A DNA stretch of 64,000 nt from Paludisphaera mucosa (GCF_029589435.1 NZ_JARRAG010000001.1:1416808-1480807), one strand, 5' to 3'. Positions 33,988 to 43,966 are shown, numbered from the stretch's first letter. Notes: a model not told the origin generated them from the sequence alone. Numbers and translations are program-made.

Positions 33988-34779
33988 ATGCACACGAAAA
34001 AGCGTATCCTCGCCATTCACGCACATCCCGACGACGTGGAGTTCCAGTGCGCCGGGACGCTCGCGCTCTTGAAACAGGCGGGTCACGACGTCACGATCGC
34101 GACGATGACCCCCGGCGACTGCGGCAGCGCCGAGCATGACAGCGAGGCCATCGCGGCCATCCGCCGGGGCGAGGCTAAGGCCGCCGCCGACCTGATCGAG
34201 GCCGACTACGTGTGCCTGGAATTCCGCGACCTGGCCATCTTCAACGACGACGATTCGCGCCGGCGGGTCACCGAGGCGGTGAGGCGGCTCCGTCCCGACG
34301 TCATCCTGACCGCGCCACCGGTCGACTACCTGTGCGACCACGAGATGACGAGCCTGCTCGTGCGCGACGCCTGCTTTGCGGCGGGGTGTCCGAATTACGC
34401 CACCCGGCTTTGGGACCCGTCGAAGGCCCTCGACCACATCCCGCACCTCTACTTCGTCGACGCCCTCGAAGGCAACGACCGCGACGGCCGCCCGCTGCCG
34501 GTCGCGTTCCACGTCGACGTCACCGAGGTCTTCGAGCTGAAACGCCAGATGCTCGCCTGCCACGCCAGCCAGCGCGAATGGCTGCTGCGCCAGCACGGGA
34601 TCGACGAATATCTCGACAGCCAGAAGCGTTGGGGCGAGATCCGCGGGGCCGAGATCGGCGTCGCCGCGGCCGAGGGCTTCCGCCAGTACCTGGGCCATCC
34701 CTACCCCCACGACAACCGGCTGCTCGAACTGCTAGGGCAGGACGGCCGGGGTGGTCGCGGGGGATCGAAAGGCTCCTGA
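33988..34779 (+). CDS. PIG-L/LmbE family N-deacetylase
   Basis: A 263-residue protein with the metal motif HAHPDDVEFQCAGT near residue 11 and a downstream His in CDHEMTS. This family removes acetyl groups from GlcNAc-type substrates, including mycothiol and bacillithiol precursors and glycolipids. ATG 33988 puts the motif near the start, as is normal; the longer frame from 33931 lacks support. Convergent with accD, nine bases apart. Substrate unknown. Confidence 0.85.
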   Translation: MHTKKRILAIHAHPDDVEFQCAGTLALLKQAGHDVTIATMTPGDCGSAEHDSEAIAAIRRGEAKAAADLIEADYVCLEFRDLAIFNDDDSRRRVTEAVRRLRPDVILTAPPVDYLCDHEMTSLLVRDACFAAGCPNYATRLWDPSKALDHIPHLYFVDALEGNDRDGRPLPVAFHVDVTEVFELKRQMLACHASQREWLLRQHGIDEYLDSQKRWGEIRGAEIGVAAAEGFRQYLGHPYPHDNRLLELLGQDGRGGRGGSKGS

Positions 34780-34788
34780 GACGACGGC

Positions 34789-35634
34789 TCAGGGGGTCGC
34801 GTAGTCGATCAACTGCGCGATCATGCTCTTGAGGTCGCGACGGTGGACGATGCGGTCGATGAAGCCGTGCTGGAGGTGGAATTCGCTCGTCTGGAAACCT
34901 TCAGGGAGCTGGACCCGGACGGTCTGCTCGATGACGCGAGGGCCGGCGAAGCCGATCAGGGCCTTGGGCTCGGCGAGGATGATGTCGCCGAGCGAGGCGA
35001 AGCTGGCCGCGACGCCTCCCATCGTGGGATGCGTCAGGACGCTGATGAAGAGGCCCCCCGAGCCCCGGAAACGGCCGAGCGCCGTCGAGACCTTGGCCAT
35101 CTGCATCAGCGAGTAGATCCCCTCGTGCATCCGGGCACCGCCGCCCGAGCCGGAGACGATCACGAGCGGCAGCTTCTGGCGTGTCGCTTCCTCGACCGCC
35201 CGGGTCAGCTTCTCGCCGACGACCGAGCCCATGCTCCCCATGATGAAGCCGCTGTCGGTGATCCCGAAGACGATGCGTCGGCCCTTGATGAATCCCTGGC
35301 CCACGAGGGCGGCCTCGTTGAGGCCCGTGCGCGCCTGCTCGGCGCGGACGCGTTCGGGGTAGGGGCGGCGATCGTCGAAGCCCAGGGGATCGGCCGGCTG
35401 GAGGTCTGGGAACCAGTCCTCGAAGGTGTCCTGATCGAGGAGCTGGCGGATGCGTTCCACGGCCGTGAGCGGCATGTGGTGGTTGCACTCCGGGCAGACG
35501 CTGAGGTTCTGCTCGACCTGCTTGCGGAACAGGGTCGCGCCGCAGCCGTCGCAGCGCATCCAGACGCCCTCGGGGACGCGTTTGGCTTCGAAGTGCCCAT
35601 GCCAGGCGTGCAGGGGACCTCCTTTGGCGGCCAT
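34789..35634 (-). CDS. accD: Acetyl-CoA carboxylase carboxyltransferase beta subunit
   Basis: A 281-residue protein. The N-terminal zinc ribbon has Cys28, 31, 47, 50 (CDGC and CPEC), followed by the crotonase-like carboxyltransferase fold: [16 protein letters not shown], the [12 protein letters not shown] oxyanion segment, [19 protein letters not shown] and ending at [18 protein letters not shown]. It makes malonyl-CoA with AccA in fatty acid synthesis. ATG 35634 follows CAGGAG. The gene upstream on the same strand is the histidine-phosphatase-like gene. Confidence 0.96.
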   Translation of the reverse strand: MAAKGGPLHAWHGHFEAKRVPEGVWMRCDGCGATLFRKQVEQNLSVCPECNHHMPLTAVERIRQLLDQDTFEDWFPDLQPADPLGFDDRRPYPERVRAEQARTGLNEAALVGQGFIKGRRIVFGITDSGFIMGSMGSVVGEKLTRAVEEATRQKLPLVIVSGSGGGARMHEGIYSLMQMAKVSTALGRFRGSGGLFISVLTHPTMGGVAASFASLGDIILAEPKALIGFAGPRVIEQTVRVQLPEGFQTSEFHLQHGFIDRIVHRRDLKSMIAQLIDYATP

Positions 35635-35737
35635 GGGCGTTCTTGCTCCTGTGGGATCCGAGGGGACCGGGCGCGATGCCGCGGGGCGGCTCGCGTCGGT
35701 GATCAAGTCCCCACACTTCCCGGACGGCGGGTTCTTG

Positions 35738-36349
35738 TCAAGGGGAGCTGGGGCCGCCGAGGAGGTCGGCGTGGACCTCGATCCGCTCGTAGCCGCAGCA
35801 GGGGAGGAATTCGTCGAGCTGGAGCCGCGGCACCCGTTTGAGGTAGCCGGCGATCAGGCGGCCGATCGGCTCGCCGGCGACCAGTCCGAAGGCCTCGTCG
35901 GGATGGCGGCGGAAAAGAGGGCGGAAGGCCCCCTGGATCCGCTCCATCGCTTCCTCGATCGTCTCGCCCTGGGGAGGGCGGATGGTCCGAGGGTCGTCGA
36001 TCCACTGGCGGAACAGGCGGACGTTTCGGCGGCGGATCTCCTCGATCTGCAGGCCCTGCCAGAGCCCCTGATCGAGGTTGCGGAGGTCTTCGATCCGCTT
36101 GGGACGCAGCCCCAGGGCCTTGCCGACGACCTCGGCGGTGCGGACGACGCTCTCCCCGGGTCCGCAATAGAGCGCGGACAGCGGGGCCTGGTCGTTGCGG
36201 GCCGCGAGTCGCTCCGCCAGTTGCAGGACTTCGGTACGGCCCTGATCGCTGAGCGGGATGTCGAGGATGCCCTGCACACGGTTCTGCTCGTCGTAGAGCG
36301 TCGCGCCGGGCCGGATGAGTAAGACCTGCGATGACATCGACACGGCCAT
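35738..36349 (-). CDS. Histidine-phosphatase-fold protein lacking catalytic histidines
   Basis: A 203-residue protein with the layout of the phosphoglycerate mutase/histidine phosphatase family: [18 protein letters not shown], then [19 protein letters not shown], then [11 protein letters not shown]. The family's RHG is here RPG (Pro14 in place of the phospho-accepting His), and the second catalytic His (usually SHGG) reads VAGE (Ala158). The acid in LrEi.fG.w is Asn91. It probably binds phosphoryl groups without being an enzyme. ATG 36349; an in-frame ATG at 36337 is possible. Located 104 bases upstream of accD. Confidence 0.75.
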   Translation of the reverse strand: MAVSMSSQVLLIRPGATLYDEQNRVQGILDIPLSDQGRTEVLQLAERLAARNDQAPLSALYCGPGESVVRTAEVVGKALGLRPKRIEDLRNLDQGLWQGLQIEEIRRRNVRLFRQWIDDPRTIRPPQGETIEEAMERIQGAFRPLFRRHPDEAFGLVAGEPIGRLIAGYLKRVPRLQLDEFLPCCGYERIEVHADLLGGPSSP

Positions 36350-36739
36350 CGTTTCTCGTCGCGATCAGCCGCGGACGACGCGAGCGTCATCTTGGGCAGG
36401 GTAGTCCGCCCGCGGTCGATCCCGATTTAAGCCTTTCGGTTGAGCCGACCCACCGTTCCCACGAATCGACGACGCCCCGACCGAGGCCTCGACCACGCCC
36501 ATGGCCCCATGGGTCTCACCTGAGGGAGGTCGGCAGGAAGCGGTCGGGGCATGAGTCCGAGGGCGGACGCCTCGGAAATCGAACCGTCGCAATCGGAGGA
36601 TGCGCATTGGTTGACGGGAGATCCCGCCGCATCGTAAGGTCTCGTTCTAACATTCCGAGTCCATTTTGACAAGTCTGACGAGCTTAGGCATCGCCGGGCC
36701 CCCGCCTCGCGGCGCGACGACCCTCGGAGGAAAGCCGTT
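36350..36739. other. Divergent intergenic region, 390 bases
   Basis: Holds promoters of the histidine-phosphatase-like gene and the DUF885 gene. No RNA gene or strong hairpin seen. Confidence 0.5.
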
Positions 36740-38521
36740 ATGATCCGGCCTTATACGACGTTCGCCGTCATCGCCCTGTCGTTGTTGAGTCGCGCGCCGG
36801 CCTGCGGCGCCGACGACGCGGAAGACGCGCGATTGAACGGGGCTTTCGACGTCTACTTGAAGGAGTCGTTCCGCCGCGAGCCGATGTCGGCGACCCGTCT
36901 GGGCGATCACGCGTACGACGACCGCCTTGACGACGTCTCGCCCGAGGCGCGTCGGGCCAACCTGGAGTTCCTGCGCGAGACGCTCGAACGGCTGGGCCGC
37001 GACGTGCATCCGGATCAACTCTCGCCGGCGGGAAAGGTCGACCATGACGTCTTCCGCCGCAACCTCGAAGCTTCGATCTGGCTCCGCGAGACGTTCGACC
37101 CTTTCCGGGACGACCCCCGAGTTTACGGCGACTACGTCGCCGAGAGCGTGTATCTCCCCCTGACTCAGTCGACGCTCCCTCGCGAGGTGAACAAGCGAAA
37201 CGTCCTCAAGCGAATGCAAGAAGTGCCGCGGATCCTGGAGACCGCCAGGCGGACGATCGGCCGCCCGCCTCGGGTCAAGGTCGAGACGGCGGTCCGTCAG
37301 GCCGAGGGAGCGGTCTCTTTCTACAAGGCGGAGCTGTTCCAGCTTGTCGGCGACAAGCCCGGCGAAGGCGAGTTGACCGAGCCCGCCGCCAAGATCGTCG
37401 AGGCGCTCACGAAGTATATCGCCTTCCTGAAGGACGAGGTCTTGCCCCGGCGCGGCGAGGAGTGGCGGATCGGCCGCGAAAAATTCGTCAAGAAGCTCGA
37501 CTACGAGCTGGACGCGGGGCTTTCCGCCGACGAAGTCCTGGCCGAGGCCGAGCGTGAAGCGACTCGCGTCGAGTCGGAGATGGGCGTTTTCGCCCGCCAC
37601 CTGTGGTCGGAATATTTCCCAGGCGTGGCCGTCCCCCCCGACGATGAGGCGGGCCGTCGCGAGATGATCCGCCGCGTCCTGGGCCGGATCGGCGACGACC
37701 ACGGCACGGCCGAGACGCTCGTCGCCGACGCCAAGGGGACCGTCCGGGCGATCCAGGAGTTCATCCGGGCGAAGAACATCCTCGGCCTGCCGGACCCCGA
37801 TCAGTTGCGGATCATCGAGATGCCCGAATTCATGCGCGGAAATTCCGTGGCCTACCTCAACCCGGCGCCGCCGCTCGACGCCCGGGGGTCCAGCGAATAC
37901 GCCATCAGCCCGCCGCCGTCGGAATGGAGCCGGGAGCGCGCCGAGAGTTTCCTGCACGAGTACAACCGGGCGATGCTCCAAATCCTGACGATCCACGAGG
38001 CCTATCCCGGCCACTACGTCCAGCTCGAATACTCGAACCGCTGCCCCAGCAAGATCCGCCGCGTGCTCTCCTCGGGCACCTTCGCCGAGGGCTGGGCCGT
38101 CTACACCGAGCAGATGATGCTCGACCAGGGCTTCGGCGGAGGGAGCGTCCCGCTCCGGCTCCAGCAGCTCAAGTTCTACCTGCGGGCCGTGGTCAATGCG
38201 ATCCTCGACAACAAGATGCACTGCGGCGGCATGACCGACGCGGAGGCGCGCGAACTGCTCGTCGGCCGGGCCTTCCAGACCGACGGCGAGGCCGAAGGCA
38301 AGATCATCCGATCCAAGCAGTCGTCGTGTCAGCTCTCGACGTATTTCGTCGGCCGGACGGCTTTCAGCCGCCTCCGGCGGGCGGTCCAGCGCGAGCAGGG
38401 AGATCGATTCGACCTCGGGAGATATCACGAGGCCGTCCTGTCCGAAGGCACGATCCCGGTCAAGCACCTGCCGCAACTCGTCCGGGCCAGGCTCGCCGAA
38501 ACGGGGCAGGGGGCGCGCTGA
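36740..38521 (+). CDS. DUF885 family metallopeptidase-like protein
   Basis: A 593-residue protein with an N-terminal signal peptide (about 24 residues). It is largely helical with the DUF885 zinc motif HEAYPGH (residues 419-425) and the downstream Glu in TFAEGWAVYTEQ. DUF885 proteins belong to the M32-like gluzincin group and are exported in planctomycetes. ATG 36740 is preceded by GGAGGAAAG. A large hairpin terminator lies after its stop. Confidence 0.85.
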   Translation: MIRPYTTFAVIALSLLSRAPACGADDAEDARLNGAFDVYLKESFRREPMSATRLGDHAYDDRLDDVSPEARRANLEFLRETLERLGRDVHPDQLSPAGKVDHDVFRRNLEASIWLRETFDPFRDDPRVYGDYVAESVYLPLTQSTLPREVNKRNVLKRMQEVPRILETARRTIGRPPRVKVETAVRQAEGAVSFYKAELFQLVGDKPGEGELTEPAAKIVEALTKYIAFLKDEVLPRRGEEWRIGREKFVKKLDYELDAGLSADEVLAEAEREATRVESEMGVFARHLWSEYFPGVAVPPDDEAGRREMIRRVLGRIGDDHGTAETLVADAKGTVRAIQEFIRAKNILGLPDPDQLRIIEMPEFMRGNSVAYLNPAPPLDARGSSEYAISPPPSEWSRERAESFLHEYNRAMLQILTIHEAYPGHYVQLEYSNRCPSKIRRVLSSGTFAEGWAVYTEQMMLDQGFGGGSVPLRLQQLKFYLRAVVNAILDNKMHCGGMTDAEARELLVGRAFQTDGEAEGKIIRSKQSSCQLSTYFVGRTAFSRLRRAVQREQGDRFDLGRYHEAVLSEGTIPVKHLPQLVRARLAETGQGAR

Positions 38522-38558
38522 GGATTCGAGTCGAGATGTGTCCAAATCCCATGAAAAG

Positions 38559-38593
38559 GCCCCGCCCGCGACTCGGATGGTCGCGGGCGGGGC
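38559..38593. terminator. Strong bidirectional terminator
   Basis: A perfect 14-bp stem (GCCCCGCCCGCGAC at 38559-38572, complement at 38580-38593) with a 7-base loop, between the convergent DUF885 gene and the secreted gene at 38628. It is preceded by AAAA, giving a short T-run on the minus strand. Confidence 0.85.
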
Positions 38594-38627
38594 TTGATTC
38601 GTAGGATTTCGCCGACGACGAAGGACG

Positions 38628-39785
38628 TCAGGGCTTGGGCGTCGGGGGCGGGGGGGTTGCGCCCGCGGCGGGTGCCGGGGCGGCCTTCTTCTTGCCCTCG
38701 ATGTCGTCGTCGCCCATCGCCGAGAAGAAATCGTGGGGCTGAGCCTTGTAGCTCGGGGTGGTTTCCGGGAGCTTCAGCTCGGCCAGGAGCTTGTCGCGGA
38801 CGCCGTCCATCGCGGGGAAGAGTTCGGAGTAAGCGGTCCGCTGGTCGGGCGTCGTCGCCGGGCCGAACCGCAGGTTGAAGGTGTGCATGAAGCCCAGGAC
38901 GTTGCTCAGGTTGGTCTTGTCGATCTTCCGAAGCTCGTCGAGGACCTGTTCGACCTGCGGCTTGTCGAGCAGCCGGGTCATGGCGACGATCGTCTTGGCG
39001 AAGTTCATGGCGTCGATGTCCTCGCGGCGATTCGCGAGCGGCATCTCGCTGACCTTGTCCTTGATCCGCTTGGCCACGCCCCGAAGCTGGGTCAGGGTTT
39101 CGGGAGCGATCTCGCCTTCTTCGTCTTCCTTACGGGCCTGCACGACCAGCTTCTCGAAGTCCTTCTGCTCGGGCTCGAGGCGGGGGTCCCGGAGCCGCGC
39201 CGGCCACTTCGACGCGTCGCGAATCGCTTCCAGGCTGATCGAGATGGCTTCGGAGGCGCTCACGAAGGGGATCTGGCGCACGAGCTTGGCGTCGATCGGG
39301 GCGTCCACGGTCCGCAGGGCCGAGGGCGGGATCCGCGGGTCGGAGAGCTGGTCGAGGATCGCGTTCAACGCGTCGCCCCGCTCGACGTCGCGAGCGGACG
39401 GGTTGTTGTTGATCCGATCCATCTGGGAGTTGAACGCTTCCTTGTTCTTGGCGATGTTCGCGTCGCGACGCCCGTAGTACTGCCGGGTGGCTTCCTTCTG
39501 GGCCTCGTAGACGTACTGATTCCAGCGCATCGTCGTGTCGGTGTTGATCGAGTTGGCGACGGCGGTCTTCTCGTTGTAGATGCCGGCCCCGATGTTGAAC
39601 ATCCCAAGGCCCTGGGCGACGCTGCCGGCGTAGCTCTGCCCGCCGCCGCCGCCCCAGCCGCCCCAGCCGTAACCGCCGTAGCCGCCGGGGTACATGCCGT
39701 AACCGAACTGGGCCCGGGTTTCGGTCGCGGAGAAGGACAGGGCGATCGCCAGGCCCACGAAGGTGGGGATCGATCGTTTCATCAT
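38628..39785 (-). CDS. Secreted Gly-rich hypothetical protein
   Basis: A 385-residue protein with a signal peptide (MMKRSIPTFVGLAIALSFSA, cleavage near TRAQ), then a Gly/Tyr-rich patch (about residues 28-52, YGGYGWGGWGGGGG), a helical region (EKTAVANSINTDTTMRWNQY; EAQKEATRQYYGRR), and a disordered Ala/Pro end. The two adjacent ATGs at 39785 and 39782 are equivalent starts. No family recognised. Probably an exported envelope or matrix protein. Confidence 0.7.
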   Translation of the reverse strand: MMKRSIPTFVGLAIALSFSATETRAQFGYGMYPGGYGGYGWGGWGGGGGQSYAGSVAQGLGMFNIGAGIYNEKTAVANSINTDTTMRWNQYVYEAQKEATRQYYGRRDANIAKNKEAFNSQMDRINNNPSARDVERGDALNAILDQLSDPRIPPSALRTVDAPIDAKLVRQIPFVSASEAISISLEAIRDASKWPARLRDPRLEPEQKDFEKLVVQARKEDEEGEIAPETLTQLRGVAKRIKDKVSEMPLANRREDIDAMNFAKTIVAMTRLLDKPQVEQVLDELRKIDKTNLSNVLGFMHTFNLRFGPATTPDQRTAYSELFPAMDGVRDKLLAELKLPETTPSYKAQPHDFFSAMGDDDIEGKKKAAPAPAAGATPPPPTPKP

Positions 39786-40071
39786 GGTTTGCCTCTCGGA
39801 TGACGTCAGCGACGGCGAAGCGAAGTCGGTCCACACGAATCGAGTCCGGCGGGGCCTGCCGGGGGGAAAGACGGGACGCCCCAGGACCTCGGCGCACCGG
39901 TGAACGGCTCGACGAGGCCCGAGCTTTCTATCATATTCCGTTTCTGAAACTATAACACCGCCGCAGAGGAAATCCACACGGCGCGGACGACCGTGCATGG
40001 CCTGCCGGAGACGCGAGTTGCGATCCCCGGGGGGCCGGCCCGGCGCGGCGTCGGGAAGCGTACCGGTCGAC

Positions 40072-40449
40072 TCAAACGTCGTCGAGGGGGACCAGCTCGA
40101 CCTCGGGTGCGGCGGGGCGCTCGCGGCCCGGTGGGGACTTGGGAGTCGCCGTGCCGGGCTCCACGTCCTGCTCGACGCGGAAGATCAAGGGGCCGATCGC
40201 CACCTCGTCCCCGCGGAAGAGCTGCGTCTCGGTCACGTCGCGACCGTTGACCCGGACGCCGTTGCGGCTGCCCAAATCTCGGATCATCAGGCGATCATAC
40301 GCCAGCGCGAAGCAGCAATGTCGGCGCGAGATCTTGGGGATTTCGAGACGGAGGTCGCACTCGGGATGTCGACCGACCAGGTAGATCGGGCGTTGCAGCA
40401 AGACCGTCGGCCCGCTCCCCTTGACGAGCGGCGTCAGCTTGAGCGTCAT
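40072..40449 (-). CDS. FHA domain protein (short)
   Basis: A 125-residue protein that is mostly one forkhead-associated domain: LVGRHPECDLRLEIPKISRR, then CFALAYDRLMIRDLGSRNGV, then VNGRDVTETQLFRGDEVAIG. FHA domains bind phosphothreonine. The end is a short Pro-rich tail. Its ATG overlaps the stop of the longer FHA gene (ATGA at 40446-40449), so they are co-translated. Confidence 0.88.
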   Translation of the reverse strand: MTLKLTPLVKGSGPTVLLQRPIYLVGRHPECDLRLEIPKISRRHCCFALAYDRLMIRDLGSRNGVRVNGRDVTETQLFRGDEVAIGPLIFRVEQDVEPGTATPKSPPGRERPAAPEVELVPLDDV

Positions 40450-41003
40450 TCCCCGGCCCTCTCCGCGTGGGAGCTCGACATGCCGACGGGCGTCGCGTGG
40501 GGCGGTTCTTCCGCCTCGTCGTCCATGCGGACGATGACCTGGATCCGACATTTGTGGGCGACCGAGGAAGGCAGGATCTTCCGCACGGCAGCCGCCAGGG
40601 CGTTCTCGTCGGGGGCCGGGTCCGAGGGGGTCCCGTTGAGGTGCAAATGGGCGAGATCGGGCGAGATCGGCACCCGCAGCGCCTGGGCGGAGGATATATC
40701 GGCGAGCGTCTTGTCGTGGCCCGACCCGTCGTCGAGGCGATATCGTATATGGGCGATCGAGAGCTCGTCGCCCGCCCTCAAGCGGCCCATCTCAACCCGC
40801 TGGCCGTTGATCCGGATCCCGTTGGTGCTGCCCAGGTCGCGGACCAGGACTTCGCCGTTGTCGTGCGTCATGCAGCAGTGGTGGCGGGAGACCCGCAAGG
40901 AGTCCAGCCGGGCGTCGCACGCCGGGTGCCGACCCACCACGACCATGGCGCGATCCAGATCGATATCCGGACCTTCGTCGAGGGCCACGAGACGGGCGAT
41001 CAT
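40446..41003 (-). CDS. FHA domain protein (long)
   Basis: A 185-residue protein starting at ATG 41003. An FHA domain (VVGRHPACDARLDSLRVSRH, then VRDLGSTNGIRINGQRVEMG) is followed by about 90 residues of unknown, partly acidic sequence ending before the coupled short FHA gene. The pair likely reads Ser/Thr kinase phosphorylation, as planctomycetes encode many such kinases; no kinase is adjacent. Confidence 0.88.
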   Translation of the reverse strand: MIARLVALDEGPDIDLDRAMVVVGRHPACDARLDSLRVSRHHCCMTHDNGEVLVRDLGSTNGIRINGQRVEMGRLRAGDELSIAHIRYRLDDGSGHDKTLADISSAQALRVPISPDLAHLHLNGTPSDPAPDENALAAAVRKILPSSVAHKCRIQVIVRMDDEAEEPPHATPVGMSSSHAERAGE

Positions 41004-41559
41004 GGGACTGGGTCCTCGAACGACGCCGATGACGGGGTTCCTACGGGAAATCGGCCGTCGCGGAACGTCAAAAATCTACTATAAACGAAGTAACACCGGG
41101 ACATCCACCGCAAAAAAGACGGCCTGCCTCAGGCGACCCAGCTTCCAAAAGATGCGAAAAAACCCCGCATGTCGGCTTCTCGATTCACGCGTCTCCCCTC
41201 ACACCGCGATCGGCTCATCGGGACGACAAGAAATCTTTGTGATCCGTCCAACATGAGGCGAAATCTTCTCGTCGTTACCCCAAACCCGAAGCCCGGACGT
41301 CCCTCGCCGTAGCAGCCTGAAATCGCCAGTATTCGCCGAAACCCCTCGAGTTCTTCCCCGAACTCGTCGAAATGCCAGCTCGCATGCGAGTTCCAACGAC
41401 AGATGCATGTAAGACGCGTGAGGGGATCTTTTTCTAACAACAACCTCTAATTGGTTCAAACAAAATAGCGAAACAGTGAACACATTCGGCGATGCGTTTT
41501 CACCGACGCCACAGGCCAGACCGAGCGCTGGTCGCAGCCTATCGATTTCGTATCGGTCG
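41004..41559. other. Low-GC non-coding stretch, 556 bases
   Basis: Lower GC than anything nearby, with several short A and T runs. No frame has plausible protein features or a ribosome site. It separates the FHA operon and the 3' end of the epimerase gene, so it should hold the FHA promoter; the remainder is unexplained. Confidence 0.45.
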
Positions 41560-42546
41560 TCAAGCCTCTCGTAGTTGCAGCCAAGCCACGGAATCCGCGA
41601 GCGATTCGCGGATCGGCCGCGGTTCGAGGTTCAGTTCCCGGAGGCTCCTCGTCGCATCGAAATGCATGATGCGTCGCGCCAGCCGGAGGCCCGTCACGGT
41701 CGCCTTGGGAGACGACCCGGTCACGTGGTCGGCCCAGAACTCGGACAGATAAGCAAATCCCAGACCAAGCCCATAAGGGACTCGCCAGCGTGGCACGTCC
41801 CGGCCCGTCAACTCGGATAAAAGCGAGAAGATTTCCAGAAGGGCGAGATTCGCCCCCCCCAGCAGGTAGCGCCGAGCCGGGCGGCCGACGTCCAGCACCC
41901 GGACGAGCCCTTGGGCCACGTCACGAACGTCGATGAGGTTCAGAGTGCAGTCCATCACGGCCGGAAGGGCCCCCCGACAGAAATCCCGGATGAGGCGCGT
42001 GGGCGGCGAGCCGCCGCGGTCGCCGGGGCCTACGGGCATGGTGGGGTTGGCGACGACGACCGGCCGGCCCTCGCGGGCCAGCTTCATTGCGTAGTTTTCG
42101 GCGCGCAGCTTGGAGAGGCAGTAAGGCCCGACGGCGTCGCTCTCGTGGATGACGACGTCCTCGTCGATGAGCCCTTCCGCTCGGCTTTTCGTGAGGATGC
42201 TCTCTGTGCTCGTATGCAGTATCCGCTCGGCCCCCACGTCGAGGGCGGCGTCCAGGACGTTGATCGCGCCTTGATGGTTCACCGCGTCGAACTCGCGACG
42301 GTCCGGGACCCACAGGTTCGGATTAGCGGCCAGGTGATACACGTACCGGCTGCCTCGAAGAGCCTCGGCGAGCCCCTGGCGGCGGCGGATGTCGGCGAAG
42401 ACCACTTCCACCTCGGGGGGCAGATGGCCGACGTCGGCGCCGGGCCGTTCGAGGACCCGGACCGGCCGTCCCAGGTCGAGCAAGGCGTCCACCAGGTGGC
42501 TGCCGATGAAGCCCGCGCCCCCCGTGACGGTCGACAGCCCGCTCAT
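41560..42546 (-). CDS. NAD-dependent sugar epimerase/dehydratase
   Basis: A 328-residue extended short-chain dehydrogenase. The nucleotide motif TGGAGFIGSH is at the N-terminus, the substrate-side HTSTES is followed by the catalytic GPYCLSKLRAE (Tyr and Lys in YxxxK), and the middle has NPTMPVGPGD. Similar to HpnA-type (hopanoid-associated) and dihydroflavonol reductase-like epimerases. ATG 42546 has GGGGG six bases upstream; an upstream ATG at 42579 is possible. Substrate uncertain. Confidence 0.85.
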   Translation of the reverse strand: MSGLSTVTGGAGFIGSHLVDALLDLGRPVRVLERPGADVGHLPPEVEVVFADIRRRQGLAEALRGSRYVYHLAANPNLWVPDRREFDAVNHQGAINVLDAALDVGAERILHTSTESILTKSRAEGLIDEDVVIHESDAVGPYCLSKLRAENYAMKLAREGRPVVVANPTMPVGPGDRGGSPPTRLIRDFCRGALPAVMDCTLNLIDVRDVAQGLVRVLDVGRPARRYLLGGANLALLEIFSLLSELTGRDVPRWRVPYGLGLGFAYLSEFWADHVTGSSPKATVTGLRLARRIMHFDATRSLRELNLEPRPIRESLADSVAWLQLREA

Positions 42547-42642
42547 GTGACCCCCGGTTCCTTTCACGTTCGCTCGCATGTAGCATAAGGCGCGTCGTGG
42601 TCCGACGAGATCGATCGCCGCTGATCCCCGGGAGTCGCCTCC

Positions 42643-43956
42643 ATGCCAGGTCCCCTCCGCCTAGCTGCCCAATTTCGGCGCGGCCTCGCGCTCGCCGTCG
42701 GCGTTTCGATCCTCCTCGTCGCGGCCTCCGCCCCGGCGTCGGCCGAGATTCTAGCAGGGGCGGCCGTCCGGGTCATCACCCCGAATCCGTTGCTCCCGGT
42801 CTCCGGCGGCATGGGGCCGACGAAGCCGGCGCTCGAGAAGCGCGGGGACCTGACCGCGCGAGCCCTCGTCTTCCGCAAGGGCGACGTTTCGGTCGGCGTC
42901 GTGGGCCTCGACCTGCTGGGCTTCCCCGCGGCCCTCGGCGACCGGGTCCGCGCCAAGGTCCCGCGTATTTCGGCCGTCAATATCCTGATCGGCTCCACCC
43001 ACACCCACAGCGCGCCCGATTGCTACGCTTTGCCCGACGGCAAGGGGGGCCACTCCGGCGACCTGGCCTACATGGATTTGGTCTGCGACCGAGCCGCGGA
43101 AGCGCTGAACGAGGCGATCGACCGTCTCGAACCCGCGCGGCTGAAGGTCGCCACCGGCGAGGCCAAGGGCAAGATCGCCTACAACTACTACGCTCCCGAC
43201 CTGTACGACCGGCGGATGAGCGTGATCCAGGCCGTGACGCCGGGCGGGAAGACGATCGCGACGCTGGTCAACTACGCGATCCACCCCGAGGTCCTCGGGA
43301 ATAGCGTCGGCATCCTGAGCCCCGACTTGATCGGCCCGCTCTGCGAGGCGGTCGAAGCCAAGGCGGGCGGCGTCGCCCTCTTCATGAACGGAGCCCAAGG
43401 GGGCATGGTGACGGCCGACAACCGCCTGCTGGAGCAACCCGACGATCCCGTCCGCGGCCGCTGGAACGACGCCCGGAGCTGGGACGAATGCCTCCGGATC
43501 GGCCGCCTGATGGCCGGCGAGGCCCTGCGGATCGTCGCCGACGCGCCGGTGCAGGACGATCCGAAATTGAAGTGCACCGCCCGGACCGTGCGTTTCTCCG
43601 TCGAGTCCGACCTGATGTGGGCGGTCGTCGTCGCCTCGCCGCTGAAGTATCCCCACGGAGACGACCGCACCATCTCGACACGGCTCAACCTCGTCGAGCT
43701 GGGCGACGCCCGGATCCTGACGATCCCCGGAGAGGCCCTGCCGAACATCGGCTTCTATCTCAAGCGCAAGATGAAAGGCAAGGACAACCTGCTCTTCGGC
43801 CTGACCAACGACGCCTTCGGCTACATCCTGACGCGCGTCGATTTCCACAGCTTCCCGAGATACGAGTACGTCTCCAGGACCTCGCTCGGGGAGGAGACCG
43901 GCGAGATCCTGATCCAGAACGCGCTCAAGATGGTGGAGGAGGCCGGTCAGCCCTGA
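42643..43956 (+). CDS. Neutral ceramidase-like secreted hydrolase
   Basis: A 437-residue protein with a signal peptide (about 34 residues). The domain resembles the N-terminal part of neutral/alkaline ceramidase: ILAGAAVRVITP near the mature start, IGSTHTHSAPDC (metal-binding His in the ceramidase family), VNYAIHPEVLG, LFMNGAQGGM and LTIPGEALPNIG. Family members hydrolyse N-acyl bonds of sphingolipids; planctomycete homologues are numerous and their substrates are unproven. Convergent with the glycosyltransferase gene, ten bases apart. Confidence 0.85.
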   Translation: MPGPLRLAAQFRRGLALAVGVSILLVAASAPASAEILAGAAVRVITPNPLLPVSGGMGPTKPALEKRGDLTARALVFRKGDVSVGVVGLDLLGFPAALGDRVRAKVPRISAVNILIGSTHTHSAPDCYALPDGKGGHSGDLAYMDLVCDRAAEALNEAIDRLEPARLKVATGEAKGKIAYNYYAPDLYDRRMSVIQAVTPGGKTIATLVNYAIHPEVLGNSVGILSPDLIGPLCEAVEAKAGGVALFMNGAQGGMVTADNRLLEQPDDPVRGRWNDARSWDECLRIGRLMAGEALRIVADAPVQDDPKLKCTARTVRFSVESDLMWAVVVASPLKYPHGDDRTISTRLNLVELGDARILTIPGEALPNIGFYLKRKMKGKDNLLFGLTNDAFGYILTRVDFHSFPRYEYVSRTSLGEETGEILIQNALKMVEEAGQP

Positions 43957-43966
43957 TCGCGTCGGA

